Positions 7,792 to 15,363 of a stretch of DNA of 32,944 nt are shown piece by piece (the stretch's first letter is position 1; the number at the start of each line of letters is the position of its first letter). Both the position numbers and the translations under genes were made by a program. The notes under the pieces were generated by a model. The model did no database searches. It worked only from the letters and a program-made list of their open reading frames with translations, and was not told the origin of the DNA. This DNA comes from Cryomorphaceae bacterium BACL29 MAG-121220-bin8 (GTDB taxonomy: Bacteria; Bacteroidota; Bacteroidia; Flavobacteriales; Flavobacteriaceae): NCBI GenBank assembly GCA_905182765.1, contig CAJJCV010000033.1, positions 1 to 32,944 of the forward strand. Direction: 5' to 3'.

Positions 7792-9945
7792 TTAAAATTT
7801 ATAGTTTAGACCAAAAGAGATGTTTCTTCCCATTTCATGGATACCCATCTTTTTGAATCTTGACAAATGATCAAAGTATTCCGTATCTAATAAATTATTA
7901 ATAGACCAGACAAAACCTAAATTATTGTTAGTTAGATTAAATTCATGACTTCCAGTAAAATTCATCAGTAAATATGAATCTGTTGCAGTTTCAAATTGTC
8001 CAATATTATTTTGTTTTCCTTTAGAAATGATACTAATCTTATAATTATTATTATTAAAATCTAAATTAAACGCATGTTTGAAAGTAAAAGGTGATATAAA
8101 TGGCAAATAGCCACCCTCAGATTTTTCACCTGAAACATACTCTAATGATGTTTTGTAAGAAAGCCAATCTAATGAAGTAGATTTATAAAAATAAAGTTCA
8201 CCACCCATTAAAGATGCATCAGTTTGAGAATAATTATAAACTGGCATAGAATTAATTGTTTGTCCTGTAGGTTCTAAATAGATATAGTCTTGAATAGAGT
8301 TATAAAAAATATCTAAACCAAAACTAGAGTCTGAACCAAAAGAAGAAATAGAAATATCCGTTTGAAAGTTTTTTTCCTCAATTAAATTACTGTCTCCAAT
8401 TTCATATTGAGCAGTTCCGTGATGAACTCCATCTGAAAATAACTCTGAAAGATTAGGTGCTCTATAACCATTTGAAAAATTAAGTCTAAAAATTTTATTT
8501 TCAGAAAAATTTCTTTTAAATCCTAAAGATGATGTGAAACTATTATAATTCTTATCAAAACTTGAAGTTGTTATTTTTCTATTATCAGTTCTAAGACCAA
8601 TTAAAACATCCCATTTTGATGTATGTATATGAGACATAGCATATACTCCAAAGTCTTTTTTATCAGCATTTGGTATTAATTCTTCCTCTCCATAATTAGT
8701 GTTAGTTTGAGATAAAACGTTAGCTCCAAAGATTAATTCTAATTTTTCAGTTTTTGGAAAAATATATTTAAGATCAAAAGTTGTTGTCTCTAAATCCATA
8801 TTTAACGCAGGACCCTCTCCATGTTCGTCGTGGTCATCATCATGATCGTCGTCATCATGATCGTCGTCATCATGATCATCATCATCGTCGTCGTCTCCGT
8901 GATCGTCGTCATGATCGTCATGCCCTTCCTCTTCGTGTTCACCAAATTCCTTTCTCTTATTAGAACTAAACCCTAAAGTAAATTCAATCTCAGATTTGTT
9001 ATTAAAAAGAAGTCTGTTTTTCCAAGAAATCATAGTATTTGTAAGATCTTGATAACTTTTTTCTTCTTCATGCTCATCGTGATCGTCATCATCATGATCA
9101 TCATCGTCATGATCGTCGTCATCGTCGTCGTCATGATCATCATCGTCATCATGATCGTCATGATCGTCATGATCTTCCTCACCGTGAGGAATTCCAATTT
9201 CAGAATCATTAATATTAACTCTTAAATCAGAAATAAAATTGTCTGATGTGTAACCTAATCCAAATTTTAAATCACTATTCTTAAAATAAGTATTTTCAAT
9301 CTCAGAGTCAGGTGTGTTAAAATCATTATTATCTACAAGACTGGCTTGAACCAAATAAGATAATTTATTTAAACCTCCTTTAATTCCTAAGTTAGTTGTA
9401 AGACCTTGGTAATTTGAATTATAAATAGTTCCTAGTTCTATTTCGGTTCCCTCTCCAGTATAATATGAATCTGGATTTACGTAAACTACTCCACCAATGG
9501 CATCACTTCCATATAAAACAGACATTGGTCCTTTAATTATTTCAACTGAGCCAACTCCAAAACCTGAAATTTCCATTCCATGTTCGGCTCCCCATTGCTG
9601 GTTTTCAACTCTCATGAATTGATTAAAGACAGTAATACGATTAGAAGATAGACCTCTTATTACAGGTTTTGATATACCTGGACCTGTTGAAATTATAGAA
9701 ATTCCTGGAATTTCTTGAATAGCATCAGAGAAGTTTAGTCTTTTAATGTAGTTTAAATTATTTAAGTTTAATTTTTTGACATTAAGTACATTATTTTTTA
9801 TAGACTCCTTAAATGGTGTAGATACCACTACCTCATCAAGTTCTACAGAAATTATAGAATCATTTTCTTGAGTAATTTGAGCGATAATTTGATTTGTGCT
9901 AATTAATAGCAATGCCATTAAGGCAAATTTTGTAATATTTTTCAT
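7792..9945 (-). CDS. TonB-dependent receptor with two His/Asp-rich loops (probable metal, ZnuD-like)
   Basis: A 717-residue outer-membrane receptor: signal peptide ending QIIAQ (residue 23), TonB box ELDEVVVSTP near 35-44, plug domain with IPGISIISTG and LYGSDAIGGVVYVNP to about 160, then a beta barrel ending in the aromatic YKF. Two tracts made almost only of His, Asp and Glu occupy residues 258-295 and 336-375. About 40 residues lie between them and look like two barrel strands joined by a short turn (NNKS), so both tracts probably sit in neighbouring extracellular loops. His-rich loops occur in zinc receptors such as neisserial ZnuD, so zinc (or another divalent metal) is the likely ligand; that is inference. 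It follows the small Cys/His protein by 40 bases. No SusD partner and no N-terminal carboxypeptidase-like domain. Confidence 0.85.
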   Translation of the reverse strand: MKNITKFALMALLLISTNQIIAQITQENDSIISVELDEVVVSTPFKESIKNNVLNVKKLNLNNLNYIKRLNFSDAIQEIPGISIISTGPGISKPVIRGLSSNRITVFNQFMRVENQQWGAEHGMEISGFGVGSVEIIKGPMSVLYGSDAIGGVVYVNPDSYYTGEGTEIELGTIYNSNYQGLTTNLGIKGGLNKLSYLVQASLVDNNDFNTPDSEIENTYFKNSDLKFGLGYTSDNFISDLRVNINDSEIGIPHGEEDHDDHDDHDDDDDHDDDDDDDHDDDDHDDDDHDEHEEEKSYQDLTNTMISWKNRLLFNNKSEIEFTLGFSSNKRKEFGEHEEEGHDDHDDDHGDDDDDDDHDDDDHDDDDHDDDHDEHGEGPALNMDLETTTFDLKYIFPKTEKLELIFGANVLSQTNTNYGEEELIPNADKKDFGVYAMSHIHTSKWDVLIGLRTDNRKITTSSFDKNYNSFTSSLGFKRNFSENKIFRLNFSNGYRAPNLSELFSDGVHHGTAQYEIGDSNLIEEKNFQTDISISSFGSDSSFGLDIFYNSIQDYIYLEPTGQTINSMPVYNYSQTDASLMGGELYFYKSTSLDWLSYKTSLEYVSGEKSEGGYLPFISPFTFKHAFNLDFNNNNYKISIISKGKQNNIGQFETATDSYLLMNFTGSHEFNLTNNNLGFVWSINNLLDTEYFDHLSRFKKMGIHEMGRNISFGLNYKF
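8821..8940 (-). repeat. His/Asp codon repeat tract 2
   Basis: A 120-base low-complexity stretch coding for 40 residues, nearly all His, Asp, Glu or Gly, built from irregular CAT/CAC and GAT/GAC codons (seen on the plus strand as ATG, GTC and ATC triplets). The mixed synonymous codons show that selection acts on protein composition rather than on one exact DNA repeat. It also creates an apparent His/Arg-rich open frame on the plus strand, which is a shadow. Confidence 0.85.
9061..9174 (-). repeat. His/Asp codon repeat tract 1
   Basis: A 114-base stretch coding for 38 residues that are all His, Asp or Glu (residues 258-295 of the receptor). Repeated units such as CATGACGAT and CATGATGAC recur with synonymous changes. 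Such tracts can change length by slipped pairing, so copy number may differ between strains, and assembly errors are possible here. Confidence 0.85.
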
Positions 9946-9985
9946 TTATTTTTTTATTTATTTTGATTGATTTGATAGATAAAAT

Positions 9986-10291
9986 TTAGCAATCAAATGG
10001 GGGGCCCCTAGAATCAAAATAAATAATATGATTTGAAAAATATATTTCGCTATGAACTACATTGAGTTCATTGAAATTTTGAAAATCAGTATTTAAAATA
10101 TCAAACTCACTAGAATTATAATCAAAGCTTATTCTAATAAAATCACATGTAGTACAATCAAGTTCAGCTTTGTGAATATGAATTTCTTGATCATCACATG
10201 CAATATGTTCTTCAAAAATAAAGTGATTAGCCCCGATAATTGAAGGCAGACTTAAAATTCCAATAAGAATAAAACTTATTATACTCTTCAC
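9986..10291 (-). CDS. Small secreted Cys/His protein, possible metal-binding partner of the receptor
   Basis: A 101-residue protein with an N-terminal signal sequence (about 1-20, MKSIISFILIGILSLPSIIG). The mature part has a potential metal site: Cys32, then HIH (His38, His40) and CTTC (Cys46, Cys49), and it ends SRGPPFDC. I do not recognise a named family, but short secreted proteins with His/Cys clusters and a C-terminal RGPP are, as I recall, often encoded next to Bacteroidota TonB receptors. The start is a GTG: a TAG lies four codons upstream, and no ATG is available. It begins 19 bases after the thiamin-type receptor stop and 40 bases before the His/Asp receptor. A periplasmic or outer-membrane metal chaperone is my inference. 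Confidence 0.7.
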   Translation of the reverse strand: MKSIISFILIGILSLPSIIGANHFIFEEHIACDDQEIHIHKAELDCTTCDFIRISFDYNSSEFDILNTDFQNFNELNVVHSEIYFSNHIIYFDSRGPPFDC

Positions 10292-10310
10292 TTGGCAAAA
10301 CTAATAAAAT

Positions 10311-12473
10311 TTAGAATTTAAAAGTCAATCCTATTAAAAAATTTCTTTCAGCCTGTGGATAATATCCAGCTCCATCTAAAGTTTTAACCTGTCCAGGTGA
10401 AGACCATGTGTCGTCATAAGTGTAGTAATATCCATTTGAAACATATTCTTTATCAAAAATATTGTTAACCAATCCAGAAATTATAATTTGATCAAAAATC
10501 TGATTTGAATTTATATTGAAGCTAAAGTTTATGTTATTGACAAAATAACTATCTAGAATTGAATTAACCGCGTCCGTATTACCCATAAATTGCTTTCCAA
10601 CATACTTTGATAGAAAACTAATCATTAGCCTATCATTTGGAGAATATACAATTGAATTTGATGTAATAATTTCAGGCGAAAAGGATATATTAGTTTTACC
10701 AAAATCAAATATTTTTCCATCAAATTTTGATAAAACTTGTTCATTTTTATTGGAACTTAATGTAAGATTTGTATTTATTAAAAAATCTTCTGAAAGTTTA
10801 ACACTTGCTTCTGTCTCAATACCCATTCTATAACTTGATCCACTGTTGGTTCTAATTGGAGTTCCTACATCGTCGAGTTCTCCAGTAAGAACTAATTGTT
10901 CATTGTAAAGCATATAGTACGCATTTAAATTTAGTCTTAAACCATTCTTTCTAAAACGCCAACCTAATTCGAAATCATTTAATTGCTCTGGCTTAATATT
11001 TATATTACTTTCATAATCACTACGGCTGGGCTCTCTGTTTGCTCTTGAATAAGAACCGTAAAACATTGAGGCTGGACTATGTGTTAACGATAAACCAAAT
11101 TTTGGGTTGAAAAAACTGTAAGATTGATCAATCAACATGTTAACCAAATCTGATGTTATTCCTGAGGTTTTATAATTTAGATTTCTAAGCTGAAGATCTC
11201 CATAAAATTCTAATTTATTGCTTAATAAATAAGAAGCTTTTGCAAAAACACTAAAGTCTGTTTTTTTACCATTCCCATTATAATATCTATCTCTTAAAGA
11301 ACTGTTTTTACTGAAATTTCTAGCCCAAATAACCTCGCCATAGTGATCGCCACTGTAGGTGCTATAAGAGCTGTTAAACATTAAGTTAAGCTTGCTTGTT
11401 TTATAATTTGCTGATGCATTCAAAATATAGAAATTATTATCTAACCATCGTCGTCTTATCAAATCTGTTGTTCCTGTTTTATTTCCTTGTTGATCGATGT
11501 CTGAAACTAATATTCCACCATATGTATCTATAGAATCGTCTTCTCTAAATTGTTCAAAATACCCTCTACCATATGTGTAATTAAGCCCTAAATTAGTTGA
11601 CCATTTTTGATTCAACTTTTGATTCCAATGAAACTGATAATGATCTTGTTTATAATTATCTATCTCATTTTCGTAAGTATATGGGTTCTGTCTTCTGTTT
11701 TCTAAAAGTTGTTCTTTGCTAACTCCAGACCAAGACTGATAAGTTTTTTCGTGACCTCCAAATGTCAATGCTTTAATTAAAGTGTTTCCTTTACTGTAAG
11801 CGCCCTGAAGAAAGTATGATTTTAAATCTGAATAAGCTCTGTCAACATATCCATCAGAATCAATTTTAGACAGCCTTCCAGAGAACTCAAACGAATCGTT
11901 TAATTTACCTGTACTAAATTTAACTGTATGTTTTAAAGTATTATAACTACCTACTGAGTTCGAAATTTCAGCATATGGATTATTAGAAATTGCGTCGGTA
12001 AGTATATTAATACTAGCTCCAAAAGCACCAGATCCGTTAGTAGACGTCCCTACTCCTCTTTGAACTTGAAGACTTTCAACTGAGGAAGTGAAATCTGGAA
12101 GATTTACCCAATATGTTCCATGTGATTCTGGGTCGTTAAAGGGAATACCATTAATAGTAATGTTAGTAGATTGAGCACTTACTCCTCTAATTCTGATACC
12201 AGTGTAACCAATACCTGCTCCAGCATCTGAAGTAGTTACTACAGATGGCAAAAAATTCAATAAAATAGATAAATCTTGCCCTAAGTTTTTTGAAGATAAA
12301 TCAGATTTTGAAACATTAGAATGTGAGATTGGACTTGAGTATTTGACTCTAACAGACTCTACGATAACTTCATCTAAATTCTGTTTAGTGCCTTGAACAG
12401 AATCAGTTATTTTTTCTTGAGAAAACAAACTAAAAGTTATTGTAAGTGATAAAAAGTATATTATATTTTTCAT
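10311..12473 (-). CDS. TonB-dependent receptor, probable thiamin receptor under TPP riboswitch
   Basis: A 720-residue outer-membrane receptor. From the ATG at 12471-12473 it has a clean signal peptide (ending SLFSQ), a TonB box LDEVIVESVRV near 33-43, a plug domain with IRIRGVSAQSTNITINGIPFNDPESHGTYWVNLPD features (about 100-135) and a barrel ending LTFKF. A GTG ten codons upstream would add an unlikely N-terminus, so I moved the start. A TPP riboswitch lies just ahead (12520-12580), and riboswitch-controlled TonB receptors in Bacteroidota were assigned to thiamin or precursor uptake by comparative genomics (Rodionov and colleagues). The ligand here is therefore inferred from regulation. It is followed within 19 bases by the small Cys/His gene. 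Confidence 0.88.
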   Translation of the reverse strand: MKNIIYFLSLTITFSLFSQEKITDSVQGTKQNLDEVIVESVRVKYSSPISHSNVSKSDLSSKNLGQDLSILLNFLPSVVTTSDAGAGIGYTGIRIRGVSAQSTNITINGIPFNDPESHGTYWVNLPDFTSSVESLQVQRGVGTSTNGSGAFGASINILTDAISNNPYAEISNSVGSYNTLKHTVKFSTGKLNDSFEFSGRLSKIDSDGYVDRAYSDLKSYFLQGAYSKGNTLIKALTFGGHEKTYQSWSGVSKEQLLENRRQNPYTYENEIDNYKQDHYQFHWNQKLNQKWSTNLGLNYTYGRGYFEQFREDDSIDTYGGILVSDIDQQGNKTGTTDLIRRRWLDNNFYILNASANYKTSKLNLMFNSSYSTYSGDHYGEVIWARNFSKNSSLRDRYYNGNGKKTDFSVFAKASYLLSNKLEFYGDLQLRNLNYKTSGITSDLVNMLIDQSYSFFNPKFGLSLTHSPASMFYGSYSRANREPSRSDYESNINIKPEQLNDFELGWRFRKNGLRLNLNAYYMLYNEQLVLTGELDDVGTPIRTNSGSSYRMGIETEASVKLSEDFLINTNLTLSSNKNEQVLSKFDGKIFDFGKTNISFSPEIITSNSIVYSPNDRLMISFLSKYVGKQFMGNTDAVNSILDSYFVNNINFSFNINSNQIFDQIIISGLVNNIFDKEYVSNGYYYTYDDTWSSPGQVKTLDGAGYYPQAERNFLIGLTFKF

Positions 12474-12495
12474 ATTTAAATTGATGATAAAACAA

Positions 12496-12514
12496 GGATA
12501 CACTTAGTGTAGAT
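12496..12514 (-). promoter_or_regulatory. Possible expression-platform hairpin of the TPP riboswitch
   Basis: TACAC and GTGTA (12499-12503 and 12507-12511) form a short inverted repeat with a three-base loop, between the riboswitch core and the receptor ATG, followed on the minus strand by a T-rich stretch. It is short for a terminator but lies where an expression platform would be expected. Confidence 0.3.
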
Positions 12515-12519
12515 ACAAT

Positions 12520-12580
12520 TTCCCTCTCCAGAATTACTTGGCAGGTTCATTGGGTATAATCTCAGCCGTAGCACCCCATT
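12520..12580 (-). promoter_or_regulatory. TPP (thiamin pyrophosphate) riboswitch
   Basis: Minus-strand sequence contains the conserved THI-box blocks in order: GGGGTGC, GGCTGAGA, ATACCC, GAACCTG and, after a short variable arm, GGAGAGGGA closing the P1/P2 region. This matches the TPP aptamer, which represses downstream genes when thiamin pyrophosphate is abundant. It stands 47 bases ahead of the ATG of the receptor ending at 10311 and just behind a TATATTTG element. The P3 arm appears minimal, and the variable arm reads CCAAGTAATTCTGG. Confidence 0.93.
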
Positions 12581-12591
12581 TAATTAAGATT

Positions 12592-12599
12592 CAAATATA
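12592..12599 (-). promoter_or_regulatory. Promoter -7 element for the riboswitch transcript
   Basis: Minus-strand TATATTTG, an exact fit to the Bacteroidota -7 consensus TAnnTTTG, 12 bases ahead of the TPP aptamer. It lies in the gap after the NadR-like gene, so the receptor has its own promoter. No convincing TTG -33 element is seen. Confidence 0.55.
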
Positions 12600-12622
12600 G
12601 AACAAAAAACGAAGAAGATTTA

Positions 12623-13186
12623 TTATTTATTTAATAATTCATCAATTTCTTTTGTTGCAGTTTTTATTCTATCATTTACACCACCTGAAACTAAAATATA
12701 AGGTTTATTATATTTTATTAAGGCCTGTTTAAAAGCATTAAACATTTCTTTTCTATTGTTGGGGCGATCTCTTAAATCGTCTTTTACCCACGGAATATCT
12801 ATATCAGTCAAGATATATAAGTCGTATGTGTTTTCAATTGCATACTTCTCTAAAAGAGGATCGCAAAATCCATTATAATAAGTTTCAGAATAAACTTTGG
12901 TTTCTAACAAATCCGTATCACAAATTAACAAGTCGGTAGCTTTTTTAGAATATTTATTTTCCAGTTTAATTTGCCCATATGCAATTGGAAGTAGATCGTT
13001 TAATTCACAAACTTTATTTTCTTTATCCCACTTTTCTTGTAAATAATCTCTTGCAAACTCTTCAATCCACAACACATTATAATGTGAAGCGAGTGCTCTA
13101 GATAGTGTGGTTTTTCCTGATGACTCAGGTCCAAAAACAACTACTTTTAAGCAGTCTGAAGTGATTTGTTTAAGATTTTTTTCCAT
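12623..13186 (-). CDS. NadR-like P-loop kinase/ATPase
   Basis: A 187-residue ATPase with Walker A GPESSGKT at residues 19-26, an EEFARDY block near 42-48 and a DTDLLETKVYSE segment near 105, as in the ribosylnicotinamide kinase domain of NadR. The adenylyltransferase domain of full-length NadR is absent. It overlaps the transporter gene upstream by 40 bases and so is surely coupled to it. NadR-type kinases phosphorylate nicotinamide riboside imported by PnuC, trapping it in the cell; beside a TPP-riboswitch receptor a role in thiamin phosphorylation is also possible. Substrate is therefore open. The ATG at 13184-13186 is the only credible start. Confidence 0.85.
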   Translation of the reverse strand: MEKNLKQITSDCLKVVVFGPESSGKTTLSRALASHYNVLWIEEFARDYLQEKWDKENKVCELNDLLPIAYGQIKLENKYSKKATDLLICDTDLLETKVYSETYYNGFCDPLLEKYAIENTYDLYILTDIDIPWVKDDLRDRPNNRKEMFNAFKQALIKYNKPYILVSGGVNDRIKTATKEIDELLNK

Positions 13187-13776
13187 GAATAATATCCTGC
13201 AATAGCAATAAACGTAAAAATTAAATATTGTAAACTAGTAAAAGTAAGGCCTTTGTAAAAATATAAGGGGATTGAAATTATATCTGCAATAATCCAAAAA
13301 ATCCAATTTTCAATTTTTCTTTTAGCCATTAACCACATTCCAACAAAAAATATAGCTGTAGTTATATTGTCTACGTAAGAGGTTATCGTACCCCACTTAT
13401 CAAAATAGACATATATTAAATAGACAAATATTAAAGAAGAAAGAAAAATTATAATACCAATTTTTTTTTCATTATTAGTTACTCTTGAAATAGGAGTAAT
13501 AGTGTTATTTTCTTTTCTAGTCCAAATAAACCACCCGTAAATACTCATAAGAAAGTAATAGGCGTTTATCATCATGTCACCCAATAAAACCCATTTGTAA
13601 AGAAGATATATAAAAATAGCTGTAGATATCATTCCAGTTGGAAAAACCAGGATATTATTGTTTTTTGAATACCAAACACTTAATAATCCGAAAACTACAG
13701 CAATAATCTCTAAAACAATATCTTTAGTTTGATACTGAGAATATTGTTCAAATAATAAATCAAAAATTTCAGACAT
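13147..13776 (-). CDS. pnuC: PnuC/PnuT-family vitamin transporter
   Basis: A 209-residue inner-membrane protein with about seven hydrophobic segments. The family signature NWIFWIIADIISIPLYFYKG near residues 172-191 and WYSKNNNILVFPTGMIST near 37-54 identify the PnuC facilitator family. Members carry nicotinamide riboside (PnuC), thiamin (PnuT) or riboflavin (PnuX), and intracellular phosphorylation drives net uptake. Here the coupled NadR-like kinase suggests nicotinamide riboside, while the neighbouring TPP-riboswitch receptor suggests thiamin; the sequence alone does not decide. It follows the phosphopantetheinyl transferase gene by 8 bases and overlaps the kinase gene by 40. Confidence 0.88.
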   Translation of the reverse strand: MSEIFDLLFEQYSQYQTKDIVLEIIAVVFGLLSVWYSKNNNILVFPTGMISTAIFIYLLYKWVLLGDMMINAYYFLMSIYGWFIWTRKENNTITPISRVTNNEKKIGIIIFLSSLIFVYLIYVYFDKWGTITSYVDNITTAIFFVGMWLMAKRKIENWIFWIIADIISIPLYFYKGLTFTSLQYLIFTFIAIAGYYSWKKILNKSLQTA

Positions 13777-13784
13777 AAAATATT

Positions 13785-14408
13785 TTAGTCAATTAGTTTA
13801 GCAACACAACAAATGTATTGTGAAAAATTATAAATTTCAATATTATAATTTTCTGTAATTTGATTAATAGAAATTGATACACTGGCCTTATTAAATTCCT
13901 TGTTTACAGATTTAATTATTATATTTTTTTTAAAATCAATTCCTTTATGACCAAAGGCCTTGAATACAGCTTCTTTAATTGTCCAAACTTTAGTCACGTT
14001 TTCAACAGAATTTAATTTAATTAAATTCCAGTCTGATTCAGAAATAAATTTTTTAGAGATATTTAAAATCTTAGATCTAAATTTTTCAATATCAATACCC
14101 ACTTTAGTATCTGATATAATTACACCACAATAATCAAAAGAATGGCTAATTGAAATAAATTTATTATTTGAAAGATGAGGTTTACCATTATTATCATAGA
14201 ATAATGTATCGCTATTTATCTTCAATAACTTTAAAAGGTTTTGAACTCCTAAAAATTGTTTTCTTTGATTTGAAGACTTTATTAAATTTAATCTTGAATT
14301 AGGATAAGTAGAAGGATTTAAAAGATTTTTTAGTTCAGTTTCAGTCTCAGATAATTTCCAAAGCAATTGATTGCTTGATATAAAATTATAATGATTAGAA
14401 ATTGGCAT
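13785..14408 (-). CDS. 4'-phosphopantetheinyl transferase
   Basis: A 207-residue enzyme of the Sfp/AcpT superfamily that transfers phosphopantetheine from CoA to a serine of carrier proteins. Motifs: FISISHS near 120, VGIDIEKFR near 130-138 (the Asp and Glu bind magnesium) and KVWTIKEAVFKAFG near 161-174, the WxxKEA signature. No polyketide or peptide synthetase cluster is nearby, so modification of the fatty-acid acyl carrier protein is the plausible role. It precedes the PnuC-family gene by 8 bases and follows rpmA by 50 bases. Confidence 0.92.
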   Translation of the reverse strand: MPISNHYNFISSNQLLWKLSETETELKNLLNPSTYPNSRLNLIKSSNQRKQFLGVQNLLKLLKINSDTLFYDNNGKPHLSNNKFISISHSFDYCGVIISDTKVGIDIEKFRSKILNISKKFISESDWNLIKLNSVENVTKVWTIKEAVFKAFGHKGIDFKKNIIIKSVNKEFNKASVSISINQITENYNIEIYNFSQYICCVAKLID

Positions 14409-14458
14409 AGTTCAAGGTATTAAACTATATTTTATCTAACAACAAATGCTGGTTTGTT

Positions 14459-14719
14459 TTATGCTTCGAAAGGGACTATCGAAACAAAAGATTTATTATC
14501 TTTCTTTTTTTTGAATTGTACTATTCCGTCAATTCTTGCATGTAGAGTATGGTCTTTACTTACATAAACATTATCACCTGGTTTGTGAGCTGTTCCTCTT
14601 TGACGAACAATAATATTACCTGCAATAGCAGCTTGACCTCCAAAGATTTTTACACCAAGTCGTTTAGATTCTGATTCTCTACCGTTTTTAGAACTACCTA
14701 CACCTTTTTTATGAGCCAT
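14459..14719 (-). CDS. rpmA: 50S ribosomal protein L27 (bL27)
   Basis: Large-subunit protein whose N-terminal tail reaches the peptidyl-transferase centre. The 86 residues begin [24 protein letters not shown]-like and contain [10 protein letters not shown] and HKPGDNVY, the full family pattern. As in other Bacteroidota there is no N-terminal extension needing cleavage. It follows rplU by 15 bases on the same strand, the near-universal rplU-rpmA pair. A weak inverted repeat at 14441-14458 follows its stop but lacks a T-run. Confidence 0.98.
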   Translation of the reverse strand: MAHKKGVGSSKNGRESESKRLGVKIFGGQAAIAGNIIVRQRGTAHKPGDNVYVSKDHTLHARIDGIVQFKKKKDNKSFVSIVPFEA

Positions 14720-14734
14720 TTTGAATAATTTTTA

Positions 14735-15217
14735 TTACTTCTTAGTTACCGTTTTTTTTGTTGCTGGTTTTTTTGCAACTACCGTTTTTTTAGCAACTGG
14801 TTTTTTTGCAGCTACCGCCTTTTTAGCAACTGGTTTTTTAGCGGCTACTTTTTTTACTGGAGCATCAGTTTTAGAAGCTTCTGTCTTAGTTTTAGCTTTT
14901 ACAGCTTTTTCTAATATATTTTCAACAAGAATTTGAGTTAAAGCTTGTCTGTGGCCATTTTTGACCGTATAACCCTTCCTTCTTTTCTTTTTGAAGACGA
15001 TAACTTTATCATCCTTAAGATGTTTGACGATTGAAGCTTCAACGCTAGCACCTTTGACAACAGGATCGCCTAGAATAATTTTACCTGAATTATCCAACAT
15101 TAAAATATTATCAAAACTAATTTTTGATCCTTCTTTACCTTCAAGTCTATTTACATAAACTTTTTGATCTTTTTCAACTTTAAACTGTTGACCGGCTATT
15201 TCTACAACTGCGTACAT
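14735..15217 (-). CDS. rplU: 50S ribosomal protein L21 (bL21) with Lys/Ala-rich C-terminal extension
   Basis: The first ~105 residues (MYAVVEIAGQQFKVEKDQ onward, with KKKRRKGYTVKNGHRQ near 84-99) are a complete L21, which binds 23S rRNA. I start at the ATG at 15215-15217; the upstream in-frame codon at 15245-15247 would add ten residues and lies inside the -7 element. After residue ~105 comes a ~55-residue tail of repeated KKPVAKK/AVAAKKP units, like histone H1 or AlgP-type tails; it is probably disordered and may touch rRNA or other nucleic acid. A lysine-rich L21 tail occurs in some Bacteroidota, so this is likely genuine. rpmA follows by 15 bases. Confidence 0.97.
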   Translation of the reverse strand: MYAVVEIAGQQFKVEKDQKVYVNRLEGKEGSKISFDNILMLDNSGKIILGDPVVKGASVEASIVKHLKDDKVIVFKKKRRKGYTVKNGHRQALTQILVENILEKAVKAKTKTEASKTDAPVKKVAAKKPVAKKAVAAKKPVAKKTVVAKKPATKKTVTKK

Positions 15218-15244
15218 AATAATATTTTTGTTAAAAAACGTGTG

Positions 15245-15275
15245 CAAATATACATGGATAGATTATATATAACAA
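15245..15275 (-). promoter_or_regulatory. Bacteroidota promoter for rplU-rpmA
   Basis: On the minus strand: TTG (15273-15275), a 20-base spacer, then TATATTTG (15245-15252). This fits the Bacteroidota -33/-7 pattern (TTG, 17-23 bases, TAnnTTTG) well. The implied start point is about 20 bases before the rplU ATG at 15217. Of the elements listed here this is the best, because both boxes are present. The remaining gap up to 15363 shows no other gene. Confidence 0.7.
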
Positions 15276-15363
15276 CTATTAATGGCAAAATATAAATTGT
15301 CAAAAAAACTACACTTTAATGATTGATATATTTTAGTCGTTTATTGAATTATATCAGCTTCTG

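Noticed and set aside
8781-8963. Plus-strand open frame rich in His and Arg opposite the His/Asp tract
   Set aside because: It is the antisense reading of the repeat tract in the receptor; its composition follows from the repeat and it has no other support.
7792-9945. CRISPR array suspected from the regular repeats near 8821-9174
   Set aside because: Repeats are in-frame codons with no spacers and no cas genes nearby.
14441-14458. Inverted repeat AACAAA/TTTGTT after rpmA as a terminator
   Set aside because: Only six A/T-rich pairs and no T-run on the minus strand; too weak.
14721-14936. Plus-strand hydrophobic frame (Phe/Ala/Thr repeats) opposite the L21 tail
   Set aside because: It is the reverse reading of AAA/GCT-type lysine and alanine codons in the L21 extension, not a membrane protein.
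15282-15350. Terminator for the EamA gene (TGATATA/TATATCA repeat)
   Set aside because: Seven A/T pairs with a loop near 19 bases and no adjacent T-run; not convincing.
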